NCBI GenBank assembly: GCA_050743075.1 | Contig: JBOGDS010000015.1 | Coordinates: 1-57,433 of the forward strand | DNA from: JBOGDS01 sp050743075 | Lineage (GTDB): Bacteria; Actinomycetota; Actinomycetes; Jiangellales; Jiangellaceae | Length of the DNA stretch: 57,433 nucleotides | Direction of reading: 5' to 3' | Shown: positions 33,747 through 41,589 of the stretch, piece after piece | Layout: each line of letters begins with the position of its first letter | Position numbering within the stretch: position 1 is the first letter of the stretch | The notes under the pieces: model-generated | Seen by the model: the letters and a program-made list of their open reading frames with translations, nothing else | The model's database searches: none | What the model was told of the DNA's origin: nothing | Position numbers and translations under genes: made by a program

Positions 33747-36305
33747 TCACTGGTCCCGCAGGACCGACGACGGGGAGATCCGCGCCGCCAGTTGGCCGGG
33801 AACCGTGCTCGCCAGCAGCGCCACGACGACGGCTGCCACGACGACGACGGCGATCCATGGGACGGAGACGACCGGCGCAGACGGTATGCCGAGGTTGCCG
33901 GCGAACTCGCGCCAGGCAGTCATGCCCAGCGCCAGACCCAGCGGGGCGCCCGCCACCAGGCCGGCGACGGCGACCGTCAGTGCCTGCCAGCGCAGAGTCG
34001 CGCGGACCTGCCCGCCGGTGCTGCCCAGGGCCTTCAGGATGGCGAGCTCCCGGCGCCTGGTGCGCACCGCGAGCCCGATGGCGAGCGCCAGCCCGCCCGC
34101 CATGGCCAGCGCGACCAGCGCCGCGAGCAGCACGGGCGCGGATCGCATCGCCGCCACGTCGGCGATCTGCGCCGGCCGCACCGCATCGGTGTGGACGAAC
34201 GGCACCCACCCGTAGTCGTCCCAGCCCGGCACGCCGTCGGCGATATCGGACATGAACCGGCGGGGGTCGACGCCGTCGCGCAGGTCGATGGCGACGAACG
34301 AACCCGCTGCGTCGGCGAAGGTACCGGCCGGCAGCCCGGCGGCCTCTTCCGCGGGGGCGACGGCCTGCTCGAAGAACGGTGCCGGGAGCAGCGCACCGGT
34401 GCCCAGACCCGCGCGGTCGGACACGAAGGGGCCCAGCGGGGGCAGCACGACCAGGCCGCTGATCGTGCCGGTCCGGGCTCCGTACGTCGTCGCGACGGTC
34501 ACCTGGTCGCCGATGCCGACGCCGAGGCGTTCGGCCGACTGGGCGCCGAGCGCGACCTGCGCGTCACCGACCGGCAGCGCACCCTCGACGACGGCGACCG
34601 GCAGGTTGTCGAACCCCCTCCGGGCGGCGACGATTGGCTGTGCCTCATCCTCGACGGTCCCGGCCCCGAGGGCGGCCACACCCCACGCTTCGACTTCCGG
34701 CCGGTCGAGCGTGTCGGCGATCGCCTGCTGGTTCGCTCCCGCGTAACCGGCGCCGACGATCACCGCGGCGTCATAGGGCCAGCCGAACCGCGCCGGCGTG
34801 GCTATGAGGCCGGAGATGTTCGTGCTGAACACGACGGAGCCAAGCACGGCGACGACCGCGGCCACGCTTGCGCCCAGCAACGCGGGCGCACCGGGACCGG
34901 TGACGGCGGCGCGGACACCGAGGCCCAACGCGACGTTTCCGGTCCGGGCCGCGCGGGCTGCCGTTTGCGACGGGCGCACCCGGCTGGCCGGCGGAGTCAC
35001 GCGGGCCGCAGCAACCGATGCCACCAGGGTTCCGGCGGCCAGCACGAGGAGGGCGACGGCAACCACGGGGACCACGACCTGCGGCAGAACGACCAGGCCA
35101 GGGCTCGCATCGACCAGGCGGGCGCGACCAACCGGCCCGATCCCGGAGGCAAGCCAGCCCACGACCACGGCGCCCACGACTCCGGCCACCATCCCGGCGG
35201 CGATGGGCAGCGAGACGGCGGCGACGCGCTGGCCCCGCGTCGCGCCGAGCTGGTGCCACACCTGCGCCTCGCCCTGTGCGCGCCGGGCCAGGCGAGCGGC
35301 GCCGAGCGCGGAAAGCGCCAGGATCGAGGCGCCGGCAGCCAGCCCGAACAGTCGCAACGCCGTCACGCTCGGGTCGAGGGACCGCTGGACCCGTGAGCTC
35401 TCCTCCGTGGTCACGGCCGGAATCAGGTAGAACCCGACGTCGCGCGATCGCAAGGCCGCGGGAAGGCGGGCGTTCTCCTCCTCGACGAGCCTGGTGAGCA
35501 TCTTCGTCACGGCGGATACGCCGGCGTCGCCGCCGTCCACCCGCAACGAGAAGTAGCGGTAGGACAAGGAGCAGCCCGGCGGGACGAGGCGCGCGGTCAG
35601 CTCATCGACGGCCAGCGAGTCCTCGTCAGGGTGGCGCGGCGTGCAGTCGAACGGCGCGACCACGTCGTGCGGGACGAGCACGCGCTGGCGAGGGTAGAGC
35701 TCATCGGCCAGCACCTCGTCGGCGAAGACGCCGATTCCCACGACCCGAACCTCTGCCTTGCCGATGGGCTCGACGATTTCCGCGGGGTCGGCGTCGGACA
35801 GGTCCTGGTTCTCCGCCTGCCAGAACGCGATCGGCAGCACGTCGCCCACGCCGACCCCGAGCCCCGCGGCCGCCTCCGTGCTGAGAAATGCCTCCGCGCC
35901 GCCCTCGATCATCCGGCCTTCGTGGACGACGGGTCGGTCGTTCTCGATGTACCTACCGTCGGCCGAGGCCCGCACCTGCGTGTGCATGCTGTCGACCTCG
36001 CCGCGGGTCCTGGGCGCTCCGTCGTCGGGCGACGCGACGAGCAAGGAATCCATCGTGACGCCGACCACCCCCGGCGTCGAGCTGATCAGCTCGACGATCC
36101 GTTCGGTGAGCACGCTCGGGTTCACGACCAGCTCACTGACTGCGGCGTCGCGCAGGTAGTCCGGGTAGGCGTGCTCGGTGCGCCACGCCGCGGTCAGCGC
36201 AGCGATGGCGGTGCCGAGACCCAGTGCCACGAGCAGCGCCAGCCCGCCGAGGACGGCCAACCGTCCCCGGACCGCCCTCCTGGCGAGAAAGGCAAGCCGC
36301 CACAT
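33747..36305 (-). CDS. FtsX-like ABC transporter permease (large, orphan)
   Basis: The protein has 852 residues. A first helix (LAVLGGLALLVALGLGTAIA, residues 16-35) is followed by a large extracellular region with a MacB-type periplasmic core (about residues 50-310). A central set of helices (about 318-500) and a second extracellular part follow. The final FtsX bundle contains ALVALAMAGGLALAIGLAVRTRRRELAILKALGSTGGQVR and ends SSVLRDQ. This two-unit layout is usual for FtsX/DUF214 permeases that pair with a LolD-like ATPase. No ATPase gene is adjacent, which is odd. It is downstream of lexA on the same strand, separated by a strong hairpin. Confidence 0.88.
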   Translation of the reverse strand: MWRLAFLARRAVRGRLAVLGGLALLVALGLGTAIAALTAAWRTEHAYPDYLRDAAVSELVVNPSVLTERIVELISSTPGVVGVTMDSLLVASPDDGAPRTRGEVDSMHTQVRASADGRYIENDRPVVHEGRMIEGGAEAFLSTEAAAGLGVGVGDVLPIAFWQAENQDLSDADPAEIVEPIGKAEVRVVGIGVFADEVLADELYPRQRVLVPHDVVAPFDCTPRHPDEDSLAVDELTARLVPPGCSLSYRYFSLRVDGGDAGVSAVTKMLTRLVEEENARLPAALRSRDVGFYLIPAVTTEESSRVQRSLDPSVTALRLFGLAAGASILALSALGAARLARRAQGEAQVWHQLGATRGQRVAAVSLPIAAGMVAGVVGAVVVGWLASGIGPVGRARLVDASPGLVVLPQVVVPVVAVALLVLAAGTLVASVAAARVTPPASRVRPSQTAARAARTGNVALGLGVRAAVTGPGAPALLGASVAAVVAVLGSVVFSTNISGLIATPARFGWPYDAAVIVGAGYAGANQQAIADTLDRPEVEAWGVAALGAGTVEDEAQPIVAARRGFDNLPVAVVEGALPVGDAQVALGAQSAERLGVGIGDQVTVATTYGARTGTISGLVVLPPLGPFVSDRAGLGTGALLPAPFFEQAVAPAEEAAGLPAGTFADAAGSFVAIDLRDGVDPRRFMSDIADGVPGWDDYGWVPFVHTDAVRPAQIADVAAMRSAPVLLAALVALAMAGGLALAIGLAVRTRRRELAILKALGSTGGQVRATLRWQALTVAVAGLVAGAPLGLALGMTAWREFAGNLGIPSAPVVSVPWIAVVVVAAVVVALLASTVPGQLAARISPSSVLRDQ

Positions 36306-36362
36306 GCGCGCAATCTATGGCCGCCTGCCCGACGGAGGCACCCGTGACAGCCCGCCTTTTCC

Positions 36363-36382
36363 CCCGGGTGCCAACACCCGGG
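36363..36382 (-). terminator. strong GC hairpin downstream of lexA
   Basis: CCCGGGTG-CCAA-CACCCGGG is a perfect 8-bp stem with a four-base loop, seven bases beyond the lexA stop and before the FtsX-like gene. There is no T-run on the minus strand, so it is an intrinsic-terminator-like hairpin without the usual U tract, as is frequent in Actinobacteria. Confidence 0.55.
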
Positions 36383-36388
36383 CGCGCG

Positions 36389-37120
36389 CTACACCTTGCG
36401 CATCACGGCAACGACACGGCCGAGGATCGTGGCGTCGCCGCCGGGGATCGGGTCGTAGGCCGCGTTGTGCGGCATCAGCCAGACACTGCCGTCGCGACGC
36501 TTGTAGGTCTTGACGGTCGCCTCGCCCTCGATCATGGCGGCGACGATCTCGCCGTTCTCGGCGACGGGTTGTTGGCGCACGACCACCCAGTCGCCGGCGC
36601 AGATCGCGGCGTCGACCATCGAGTCGCCGGCGACTCGGAGCATGAACAGCGTGCCCTCGCCGACCAGCTGGCGGGGGAGTGGGAAGACCTCCTCGACGGC
36701 CTGCTCGGCGAGCACCGGACCGCCGGCCGCGATGCGCCCGACCAGCGGGACGTAGGACGGTTCCGGCCGGTGGTCGCCGCTGCCGGTCTCGTCGTACGCC
36801 CGCCCGGCGGCAGCGCCGACCTCTGCGGGGGACAGCACCTCCAGCGCACGTGGGCGGTGCGGATCGCGACGGATATAGCCCTTCGTCTCGAGCACCCGTA
36901 GCTGGTGCGACACGCTCGACGGGCTGGCGAGGCCGGCCGCCTCACCGATCTCGCGCATGCTGGGCGGATAGCCGCGCCGCTCCACGGCGGCGCGGATGAC
37001 CTCGAGAACCCGCCGCTGGCGCGGTGTGAGCCCGGAGGGGTCCTCGGCGGTGTCGGGGAAGGGGTGCACCGTGCCCGCCTTGGAACCCACGGCGTCGTGG
37101 GGTGTGCGCTGCCTGCTCAC
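36389..37120 (-). CDS. lexA: LexA SOS repressor
   Basis: The protein has 243 residues. The N-terminal winged helix spans LTPRQRRVLEVIRAAVERRG through SVSHQLRVLETKGYIRRDP. The self-cleavage bond is Ala132-Gly133 (IAAGGP). The catalytic dyad is Ser167 in GDSMVDA and Lys204 in EATVKTY. RecA filaments trigger cleavage and derepress SOS genes. A 30-residue extension before the first conserved helix is typical of Actinobacteria. Near-consensus LexA boxes at 37204-37217 and 37271-37286 lie in the intergenic region shared with the LysM gene, so LexA should repress itself and its neighbour. Gene order lexA/LysM/nrdR matches M. tuberculosis Rv2720-Rv2719c-Rv2718c. Confidence 0.97.
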   Translation of the reverse strand: MSRQRTPHDAVGSKAGTVHPFPDTAEDPSGLTPRQRRVLEVIRAAVERRGYPPSMREIGEAAGLASPSSVSHQLRVLETKGYIRRDPHRPRALEVLSPAEVGAAAGRAYDETGSGDHRPEPSYVPLVGRIAAGGPVLAEQAVEEVFPLPRQLVGEGTLFMLRVAGDSMVDAAICAGDWVVVRQQPVAENGEIVAAMIEGEATVKTYKRRDGSVWLMPHNAAYDPIPGGDATILGRVVAVMRKV

Positions 37121-37203
37121 GTCCGCCTCCTACGAGCGGTTGGCCGCCGGCCGCCCCGGCGAGACCTGTCGGTGTCGACGTTAGTCCGGCCGGCCGACAC
37201 GAT

Positions 37204-37217
37204 CAAACACCTGTTCG
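37204..37217. promoter_or_regulatory. LexA box proximal to lexA
   Basis: CAAACACCTGTTCG matches CGAAC-N4-GTTCG at nine of ten fixed positions. It lies 84 bases upstream of the lexA start, suiting autorepression. A stronger box is 53 bases away on the LysM side. Confidence 0.75.
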
Positions 37218-37270
37218 AACGTGTCTCGACTTTGTCGGACCCTCGGTGTAGAACTCGTACGTGCGTTCGA

Positions 37271-37286
37271 TCGAACGGCTGTTCGA
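37271..37286. promoter_or_regulatory. consensus LexA box proximal to the LysM gene
   Basis: TCGAACGGCTGTTCGA is a perfect consensus SOS box with the flanking T and A also symmetric. It lies 40 bases before the ATG of the LysM-domain gene, overlapping the expected promoter region, so that gene should be tightly DNA-damage inducible. Confidence 0.88.
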
Positions 37287-37325
37287 CCTGATGGCACGCT
37301 CGACGACCGACCGAGGAGGCAGGAC

Positions 37326-37775
37326 ATGACGACCGCGACGATCCTCCGGCTGGCGGAGCCCACGGCCCGGCTCGCCCCGGCGCGCCCACGGGTCGTCCGC
37401 CCGGCGTCGGGCCCCACACGTCGCCCGCCGCGCCCTCGTCCGGTGTCCTGCGAGCAGTCCTACGCCCCCGACCTGCATGGTTCGCGCCTCACAGCACGCG
37501 GCCGGGTGCTGGTCGCCGGCGGGTGGCTGCTCCTGGGCGCGGCCGCGGCTGTGGGCATCGTGCGCCCGGGTGTCGACTCGCCGGCACTGCCGACTGAGAC
37601 GGCCACCGTCGTCGTCGAGCCCGGCTACACGCTGTGGCAGCTTGCGACGGCCGCCGGTGACGGTGCCGCCGTCGATCCGCGAGTCACCGTCGATGCCATC
37701 GTCGACCTGAACGGCCTGCGGTCGGGCGGCGACATCCATCCGGGTGACGTGCTGCTGGTTCCGCTGTACCAATAG
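37326..37775 (+). CDS. LysM-domain SOS cell-division regulator (DivS/ChiZ-like)
   Basis: The protein has 149 residues. The ATG follows GAGGAGG. A Pro/Arg-rich cytoplasmic part (residues 1-58) precedes one transmembrane helix (GRVLVAGGWLLLGAAAAVGI, about 60-79). A C-terminal LysM domain follows (VVVEPGYTLWQLATAAG through IHPGDVLLVPLY). The layout and the position between divergent lexA and nrdR match M. tuberculosis ChiZ (Rv2719c) and Corynebacterium DivS, which delay septation after DNA damage. A consensus LexA box stands upstream. Orthology is inferred from synteny and architecture because primary sequence is poorly conserved in this group. Confidence 0.85.
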   Translation: MTTATILRLAEPTARLAPARPRVVRPASGPTRRPPRPRPVSCEQSYAPDLHGSRLTARGRVLVAGGWLLLGAAAAVGIVRPGVDSPALPTETATVVVEPGYTLWQLATAAGDGAAVDPRVTVDAIVDLNGLRSGGDIHPGDVLLVPLYQ

Positions 37776-37905
37776 ACAGGTAGCCGCGCCCACCCGACAC
37801 GCCGGGGTCCGCCGTGAGCGCAGCTGGTGAGCTGCGGTGATGCCTGGTCTCTGCGAATGCCGCGAGTTTGCTTGCGCGGGCGCGTCGGAGGACGTAGCGT
37901 TACCC

Positions 37906-37950
37906 CTACATGTAGTAGTTACATCTCTGTAAGTCGTCCACAGATTGTGG
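37906..37950. promoter_or_regulatory. candidate nrdR-nrdJ control region (possible NrdR box)
   Basis: The 258-base gap before nrdR holds a perfect palindrome CTACATGTAG (37906-37915) and a dyad CCACA-GAT-TGTGG (37938-37950). A partial repeat of the latter starts at 37980 (CCACAGTTTCTCC), about four helical turns on. NrdR normally binds paired boxes of about 16 bases upstream of RNR genes. The match here is loose, so this is tentative. I see no B12 riboswitch. Confidence 0.3.
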
Positions 37951-38033
37951 TCAGCGGTACACACGTTCTCCCCAGGAGATCCACAGTTTCTCCACGGGCA
38001 ACGTGCTCCGCGCCGCAGAAGGGGGAGACCGGC

Positions 38034-38516
38034 ATGCACTGCCCGTTCTGCCGTAACCCCGACAGCCGCGTCGTCGACAGCCGGACGGCCGACGACGGCA
38101 CGGCTATCCGCCGGCGCCGGCAGTGTCCTGAGTGCGACCGTCGCTTCACGACGGTCGAGCAGGTCACGCTGGCGGTCGTGAAGCGATGCGGCGTGACCGA
38201 GCCGTTCAGCCGCGAGAAGGTCATCGCGGGCGTGCGCAAGGCCTGTCAGGGTCGAGGTGTCGGCGAGGACGCGCTGGCCCGGTTGGCCCAACAGGTCGAG
38301 GAGCGGATCCGCGCCATGGGCACGGCCGAGGTGCCGAGCAACGAGGTGGGCCTGGCCATCCTGAGCCCGTTGCGCGAGCTCGACGAGGTCGCCTACCTGC
38401 GCTTCGCGAGCGTCTACCGGAGCTTCGACTCGTTGGCCGATTTCGAGGCCGAGATCACGATGCTGCGCGCCGAGCGGGACGAGACGGTCCCCGAGCCGCG
38501 GCCGCGACACACCTGA
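38034..38516 (+). CDS. nrdR: transcriptional repressor NrdR
   Basis: The protein has 160 residues, starting MHCPFCRNPDSRVVDSR. The N-terminal zinc ribbon has four cysteines (CPFC and CPEC), followed by the basic RRRRQCPECDRRFTTVEQV. The ATP-cone domain (VVKRCGVTEPFSREKVIAGV through YLRFASVYRSF) senses ATP/dATP and sets repressor activity. It lies 75 bases upstream of nrdJ on the same strand, so it very likely controls this reductase, probably with autoregulation. Length and motifs are standard. Confidence 0.96.
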   Translation: MHCPFCRNPDSRVVDSRTADDGTAIRRRRQCPECDRRFTTVEQVTLAVVKRCGVTEPFSREKVIAGVRKACQGRGVGEDALARLAQQVEERIRAMGTAEVPSNEVGLAILSPLRELDEVAYLRFASVYRSFDSLADFEAEITMLRAERDETVPEPRPRHT

Positions 38517-38591
38517 GATGGCACAAATGATCAACAACGGCGTCCGATCCGGGGCAGGGCCCGGACGGGGGACACGGACAAGGGAGCAGGC

Positions 38592-41498
38592 ATGACCGAG
38601 ACGGTGAGCGGCCAGAGCCAGGGCGGCGCCCAGCGCGCCGGCCGGCCGAAGGACGCGGCCCGGGGACTCACCATCGACCGGATCTTCACCACGGAGGGGG
38701 TTCACCCGTACGACGAGGTGACCTGGGAGCGGCGCGACGTCGTCCAGCAGAACTGGCGCACCGGCGAGACCGTCTTCGAACAGCGCGGCGTCGAGTTCCC
38801 CGACTTCTGGTCGGTCAACGCCTCGACGATCGTCACCAGCAAGTACTTCCGCGGCGCCGTCGGAACCGACGTCCGCGAGTGGAGCCTGCGCCAGCTCGTC
38901 GACCGGGTCGTCAAGAAGTACCGCGGGGCGGGCGAGGAGTACGGCTACTTCGCCACGCCCGACGACGCCGAGGACTTCGAGCACGAGCTCGCCTGGATGC
39001 TCGTGCATCAGGTGTTCTCGTTCAACTCCCCCGTCTGGTTCAACGTGGGCACGCCGTCCCCCCAGCAGGTCAGCGCGTGCTTCATCCTGGCCGTCGACGA
39101 CTCGATGAACTCGATCCTGAACTGGTACCGCGAGGAGGGGCTGATCTTCAAGGGCGGTTCGGGCTCGGGGCTCAACCTGTCCCGGATCCGGTCCGGCAAG
39201 GAGCTGCTCTCGTCCGGCGGCACGGCGTCGGGACCGGTGAGCTTCATGCGCGGCGCCGACGCGAGCGCCGGCACGATCAAGTCCGGCGGTGCCACCCGGC
39301 GGGCGGCGAAGATGGTCGTCCTCGACGTCGACCATCCCGACGTCGAGGAGTTCATCGAGACCAAGGCGCGCGAGGAGGACAAGATCCGCGCCTTGCGCGA
39401 CGCCGGCTTCGACATGGACCTCGGCGGCAAGGACATCGTCTCCGTCCAGTACCAGAACGCCAACAACTCGGTGCGCGTATCCGACGAGTTCATGCAGGCG
39501 TTCGAGGACGGCGACCCGTTCGGCCTCCGGGCGCGGCTGACCGGCGAGGTCATCGAGACGGTCGACGCGAAGGGCCTTTTCCGCACAATGGCGCAGGCCG
39601 CCTGGGAGTGTGCCGACCCCGGCATCCAGTACGACAGCACGATCAACGACTGGCACACGAACCCCGAAACTGGACGTATCACCGCAAGTAACCCATGCAG
39701 TGAATACCTCTCATTAGATAACTCTTCGTGCAATTTGGCCAGTCTCAACCTGCTCAAATTCCTCCGCGACGACGGCAGCTTCGACGCCGACCTGTTCCGC
39801 CGCTGCGTCGAGCTCGTCATCATGGCGATGGACATCTCGATCTGCTTCGCCGACTTCCCGACCGAGGCCATCACCGAGACCACCCGGGCGTACCGACAGC
39901 TCGGCATCGGGTACGCCAACCTGGGCGCGCTGCTGATGGCGACCGGGCACGGGTACGACTCGCCGGGCGGGCGGGCGCTGGCCGCGTCGATCACATCGCT
40001 GATGACCGGTGCCGCCTACAAGCGGTCCGCCGAACTGGCCGCCGTCGTCGGTCCCTACGACGGCTACGCCCGAAACGCCGACGCCCACCAGCGGGTCATG
40101 CGCAAGCACGCCGCCGCGAACGACACGCTGCGGACGCTGGACGACGTCGACAAGCCGATCCACGCCCTGGCGACGCAGGTATGGCAAGAGTGCCTCGCGA
40201 TCGGATCGGACAAAGGCTGGCGGAACGCACAAGCCTCGCTCTTGGCGCCTACCGGAACAATAGGGCTCATGATGGACTGCGACACGACCGGGGTGGAGCC
40301 CGACCTGGCGCTGGTCAAGTTCAAGAAGCTCGTCGGCGGCGGGTCGATGCAGATCGTCAACCAGACCGTGCCGCGTGCCCTGCGCAAGCTCGGCTACCAG
40401 GAAGAGCAGGTCGAGGCGATCGTCGAGCACATCGCCGAGCACGGCAACGTCGTCGACGCACCCGGCCTGCGCCAGGAGCACTACGAGGTGTTCGACTGCG
40501 CCATGGGTGCCCGCTCCATCAAGCCGATGGGGCACGTGAACATGATGGCGGCCGTCCAACCGCACCTGAGCGGGGCCATCTCCAAAACGGTCAACTTGCC
40601 TGAATCGGCCACCGTAGAGGAAATCGAACATATCTACTTCCAAGGGTGGAAGCTCGGCCTGAAGGCGCTGGCCATCTACCGCGACAACTGCAAGGTGGGC
40701 CAGCCGCTGTCGGCGTCGAAGCGTTCCGGCAGCGAGGCCGCGGGGGCGCCGGGTGCGGCGGCCGAGCGCGAGGTCGTCGTCGAGTACCGCCCGACCCGCA
40801 CGCGGCTGCCGAAGTCGCGCCCGAGCCGGACGACATCGTTCGCCGTGGGCGGGGCCGAGGGCTACATGACCGCAGGGTGCTACCCCGACGACGGGCTGGG
40901 CGAGGTCTTCCTCAAGCTGGGCAAGCAGGGCTCGACCCTGGCCGGTGTCATGGACGCCTTCTCGATCGCGATCTCGATCGCGCTGCAGTATGGCGTGCCG
41001 CTGGAGACCTACGTCCAGAAGTTCACCAACATGCGCTTCGAGCCGTCGGGCCTGACCGACGACCCGGACGTCCGGATGGCCCAGAGCGTGGTCGACTACA
41101 TCTTCCGCCGGCTGGCGCTGGACTACCTGTCATTCGACGAACGGTCGGCGCTGGGTATCCACACCGCCGTCGAGCGGGCCCGCCAGCTCGACACCGGCGA
41201 GTACGCGCCGGTCGAGGACGACGTCGACGTCGAGTCACTGCGGCAGTCCGCGCCGGTCGAGAAGCCGGCGGCGGAGCCATCGGGTGAGGACGACGCCAAC
41301 GGGGTCGAGGCCGGGCAGGTCATCGAGGCGACGGCGAAGCAGGCGCCGGCCCAGGCGCACACCTCGACCGAGTTGCTTGACGTGCTGCTGGGCACGTCCA
41401 CCGACGCGCCGCTGTGCTTCACCTGCGGCACGAAGATGCGCCCGGCCGGCAGCTGCTACGTCTGCGAGGGCTGCGGCAGCACCAGCGGCTGCAGCTGA
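38592..41498 (+). CDS. nrdJ: adenosylcobalamin-dependent (class II) ribonucleotide reductase
   Basis: The protein has 968 residues. It reduces ribonucleotides to deoxyribonucleotides using a B12-generated thiyl radical. The ATG follows AAGGGAGCAGG. Conserved motifs include FSFNSPVWFNVG, QQVSACFILAVDDS, the active-site NPCSEY (Cys369) and NSSCNLASLNL, LLAPTGTIGLMMDCD, and AISKTVNLPESAT. The C-terminus has a Cys-rich ending (CFTCGTKMRPAGSCYVCEGC) probably used for reductant exchange. It follows nrdR directly. Three short segments have markedly AT-rich codons compared with the rest of the gene (39660-39765, 40181-40266, 40585-40650), all over conserved motifs (see findings). No intein is present. 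Confidence 0.96.
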   Translation: MTETVSGQSQGGAQRAGRPKDAARGLTIDRIFTTEGVHPYDEVTWERRDVVQQNWRTGETVFEQRGVEFPDFWSVNASTIVTSKYFRGAVGTDVREWSLRQLVDRVVKKYRGAGEEYGYFATPDDAEDFEHELAWMLVHQVFSFNSPVWFNVGTPSPQQVSACFILAVDDSMNSILNWYREEGLIFKGGSGSGLNLSRIRSGKELLSSGGTASGPVSFMRGADASAGTIKSGGATRRAAKMVVLDVDHPDVEEFIETKAREEDKIRALRDAGFDMDLGGKDIVSVQYQNANNSVRVSDEFMQAFEDGDPFGLRARLTGEVIETVDAKGLFRTMAQAAWECADPGIQYDSTINDWHTNPETGRITASNPCSEYLSLDNSSCNLASLNLLKFLRDDGSFDADLFRRCVELVIMAMDISICFADFPTEAITETTRAYRQLGIGYANLGALLMATGHGYDSPGGRALAASITSLMTGAAYKRSAELAAVVGPYDGYARNADAHQRVMRKHAAANDTLRTLDDVDKPIHALATQVWQECLAIGSDKGWRNAQASLLAPTGTIGLMMDCDTTGVEPDLALVKFKKLVGGGSMQIVNQTVPRALRKLGYQEEQVEAIVEHIAEHGNVVDAPGLRQEHYEVFDCAMGARSIKPMGHVNMMAAVQPHLSGAISKTVNLPESATVEEIEHIYFQGWKLGLKALAIYRDNCKVGQPLSASKRSGSEAAGAPGAAAEREVVVEYRPTRTRLPKSRPSRTTSFAVGGAEGYMTAGCYPDDGLGEVFLKLGKQGSTLAGVMDAFSIAISIALQYGVPLETYVQKFTNMRFEPSGLTDDPDVRMAQSVVDYIFRRLALDYLSFDERSALGIHTAVERARQLDTGEYAPVEDDVDVESLRQSAPVEKPAAEPSGEDDANGVEAGQVIEATAKQAPAQAHTSTELLDVLLGTSTDAPLCFTCGTKMRPAGSCYVCEGCGSTSGCS
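39660..39765 (+). other. AT-rich codon island 1 in nrdJ
   Basis: The segment encodes TGRITASNPCSEYLSLDNSS and continues CNLASLNLLKF. By hand count 39661-39760 is 46% GC, against about 68-70% around it. Codons AGT, CCA, GAA, TCA, TTA, GAT, TCT, AAT and AAA cluster here. The reading frame and the protein motif are intact. Confidence 0.75.
40181..40266 (+). other. AT-rich codon island 2 in nrdJ
   Basis: The segment encodes WQECLAIGSDKGWRNAQASL then LAPTGTIG. GC is about 62% in 40201-40266. Codons uncommon in the window (CAA, AAA, GCA, TTG, CCT, GGA, ACA, ATA) are concentrated over the LAPTGTIG motif. The shift is weaker than in islands 1 and 3. Confidence 0.55.
40585..40650 (+). other. AT-rich codon island 3 in nrdJ
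   Basis: The segment encodes KTVNLPESATVEEIEHIYFQ then GW. Bases 40581-40650 are about 49% GC. The change is abrupt on both sides: AAA, TTG, CCT, GAA, GTA, GAA, CAT and CAA occur together. The frame is preserved. Confidence 0.7.
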
Positions 41499-41518
41499 CG
41501 CCCTGACACAGCGGTAGG

Positions 41519-41545
41519 CGCCCGGTCTCTGTCGGAGGCCGGGCG
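41519..41545 (+). terminator. hairpin terminator after nrdJ
   Basis: CGCCCGGTCTC pairs with GAGGCCGGGCG (11 bp with one T-G pair) around the five-base loop TGTCG, starting 21 bases after the nrdJ stop. No T-run follows, but position and strength fit a terminator for the nrdR-nrdJ unit. Confidence 0.6.
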
Positions 41546-41589
41546 TACGCTGGCCGGCGCCTGACGGGAGGACGCCACGAGGAGGCGAC

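Noticed and set aside
32034..35396. 1120-codon plus-strand open frame across the helicase and FtsX-like genes
   Set aside because: It runs through two real genes on different strands and has low-complexity Arg/Gly/Pro sequence. It is an artefact of GC bias.
37776..38033. Cobalamin riboswitch controlling the B12-dependent reductase
   Set aside because: The gap before nrdR and the 75-base gap before nrdJ lack the conserved B12 box and are too short for the full structure. NrdR control is more likely.
37203..39656. 817-codon minus-strand open frame over the LysM gene, nrdR and nrdJ
   Set aside because: It is antisense to three well-supported genes and crosses regulatory gaps. No protein family is visible.
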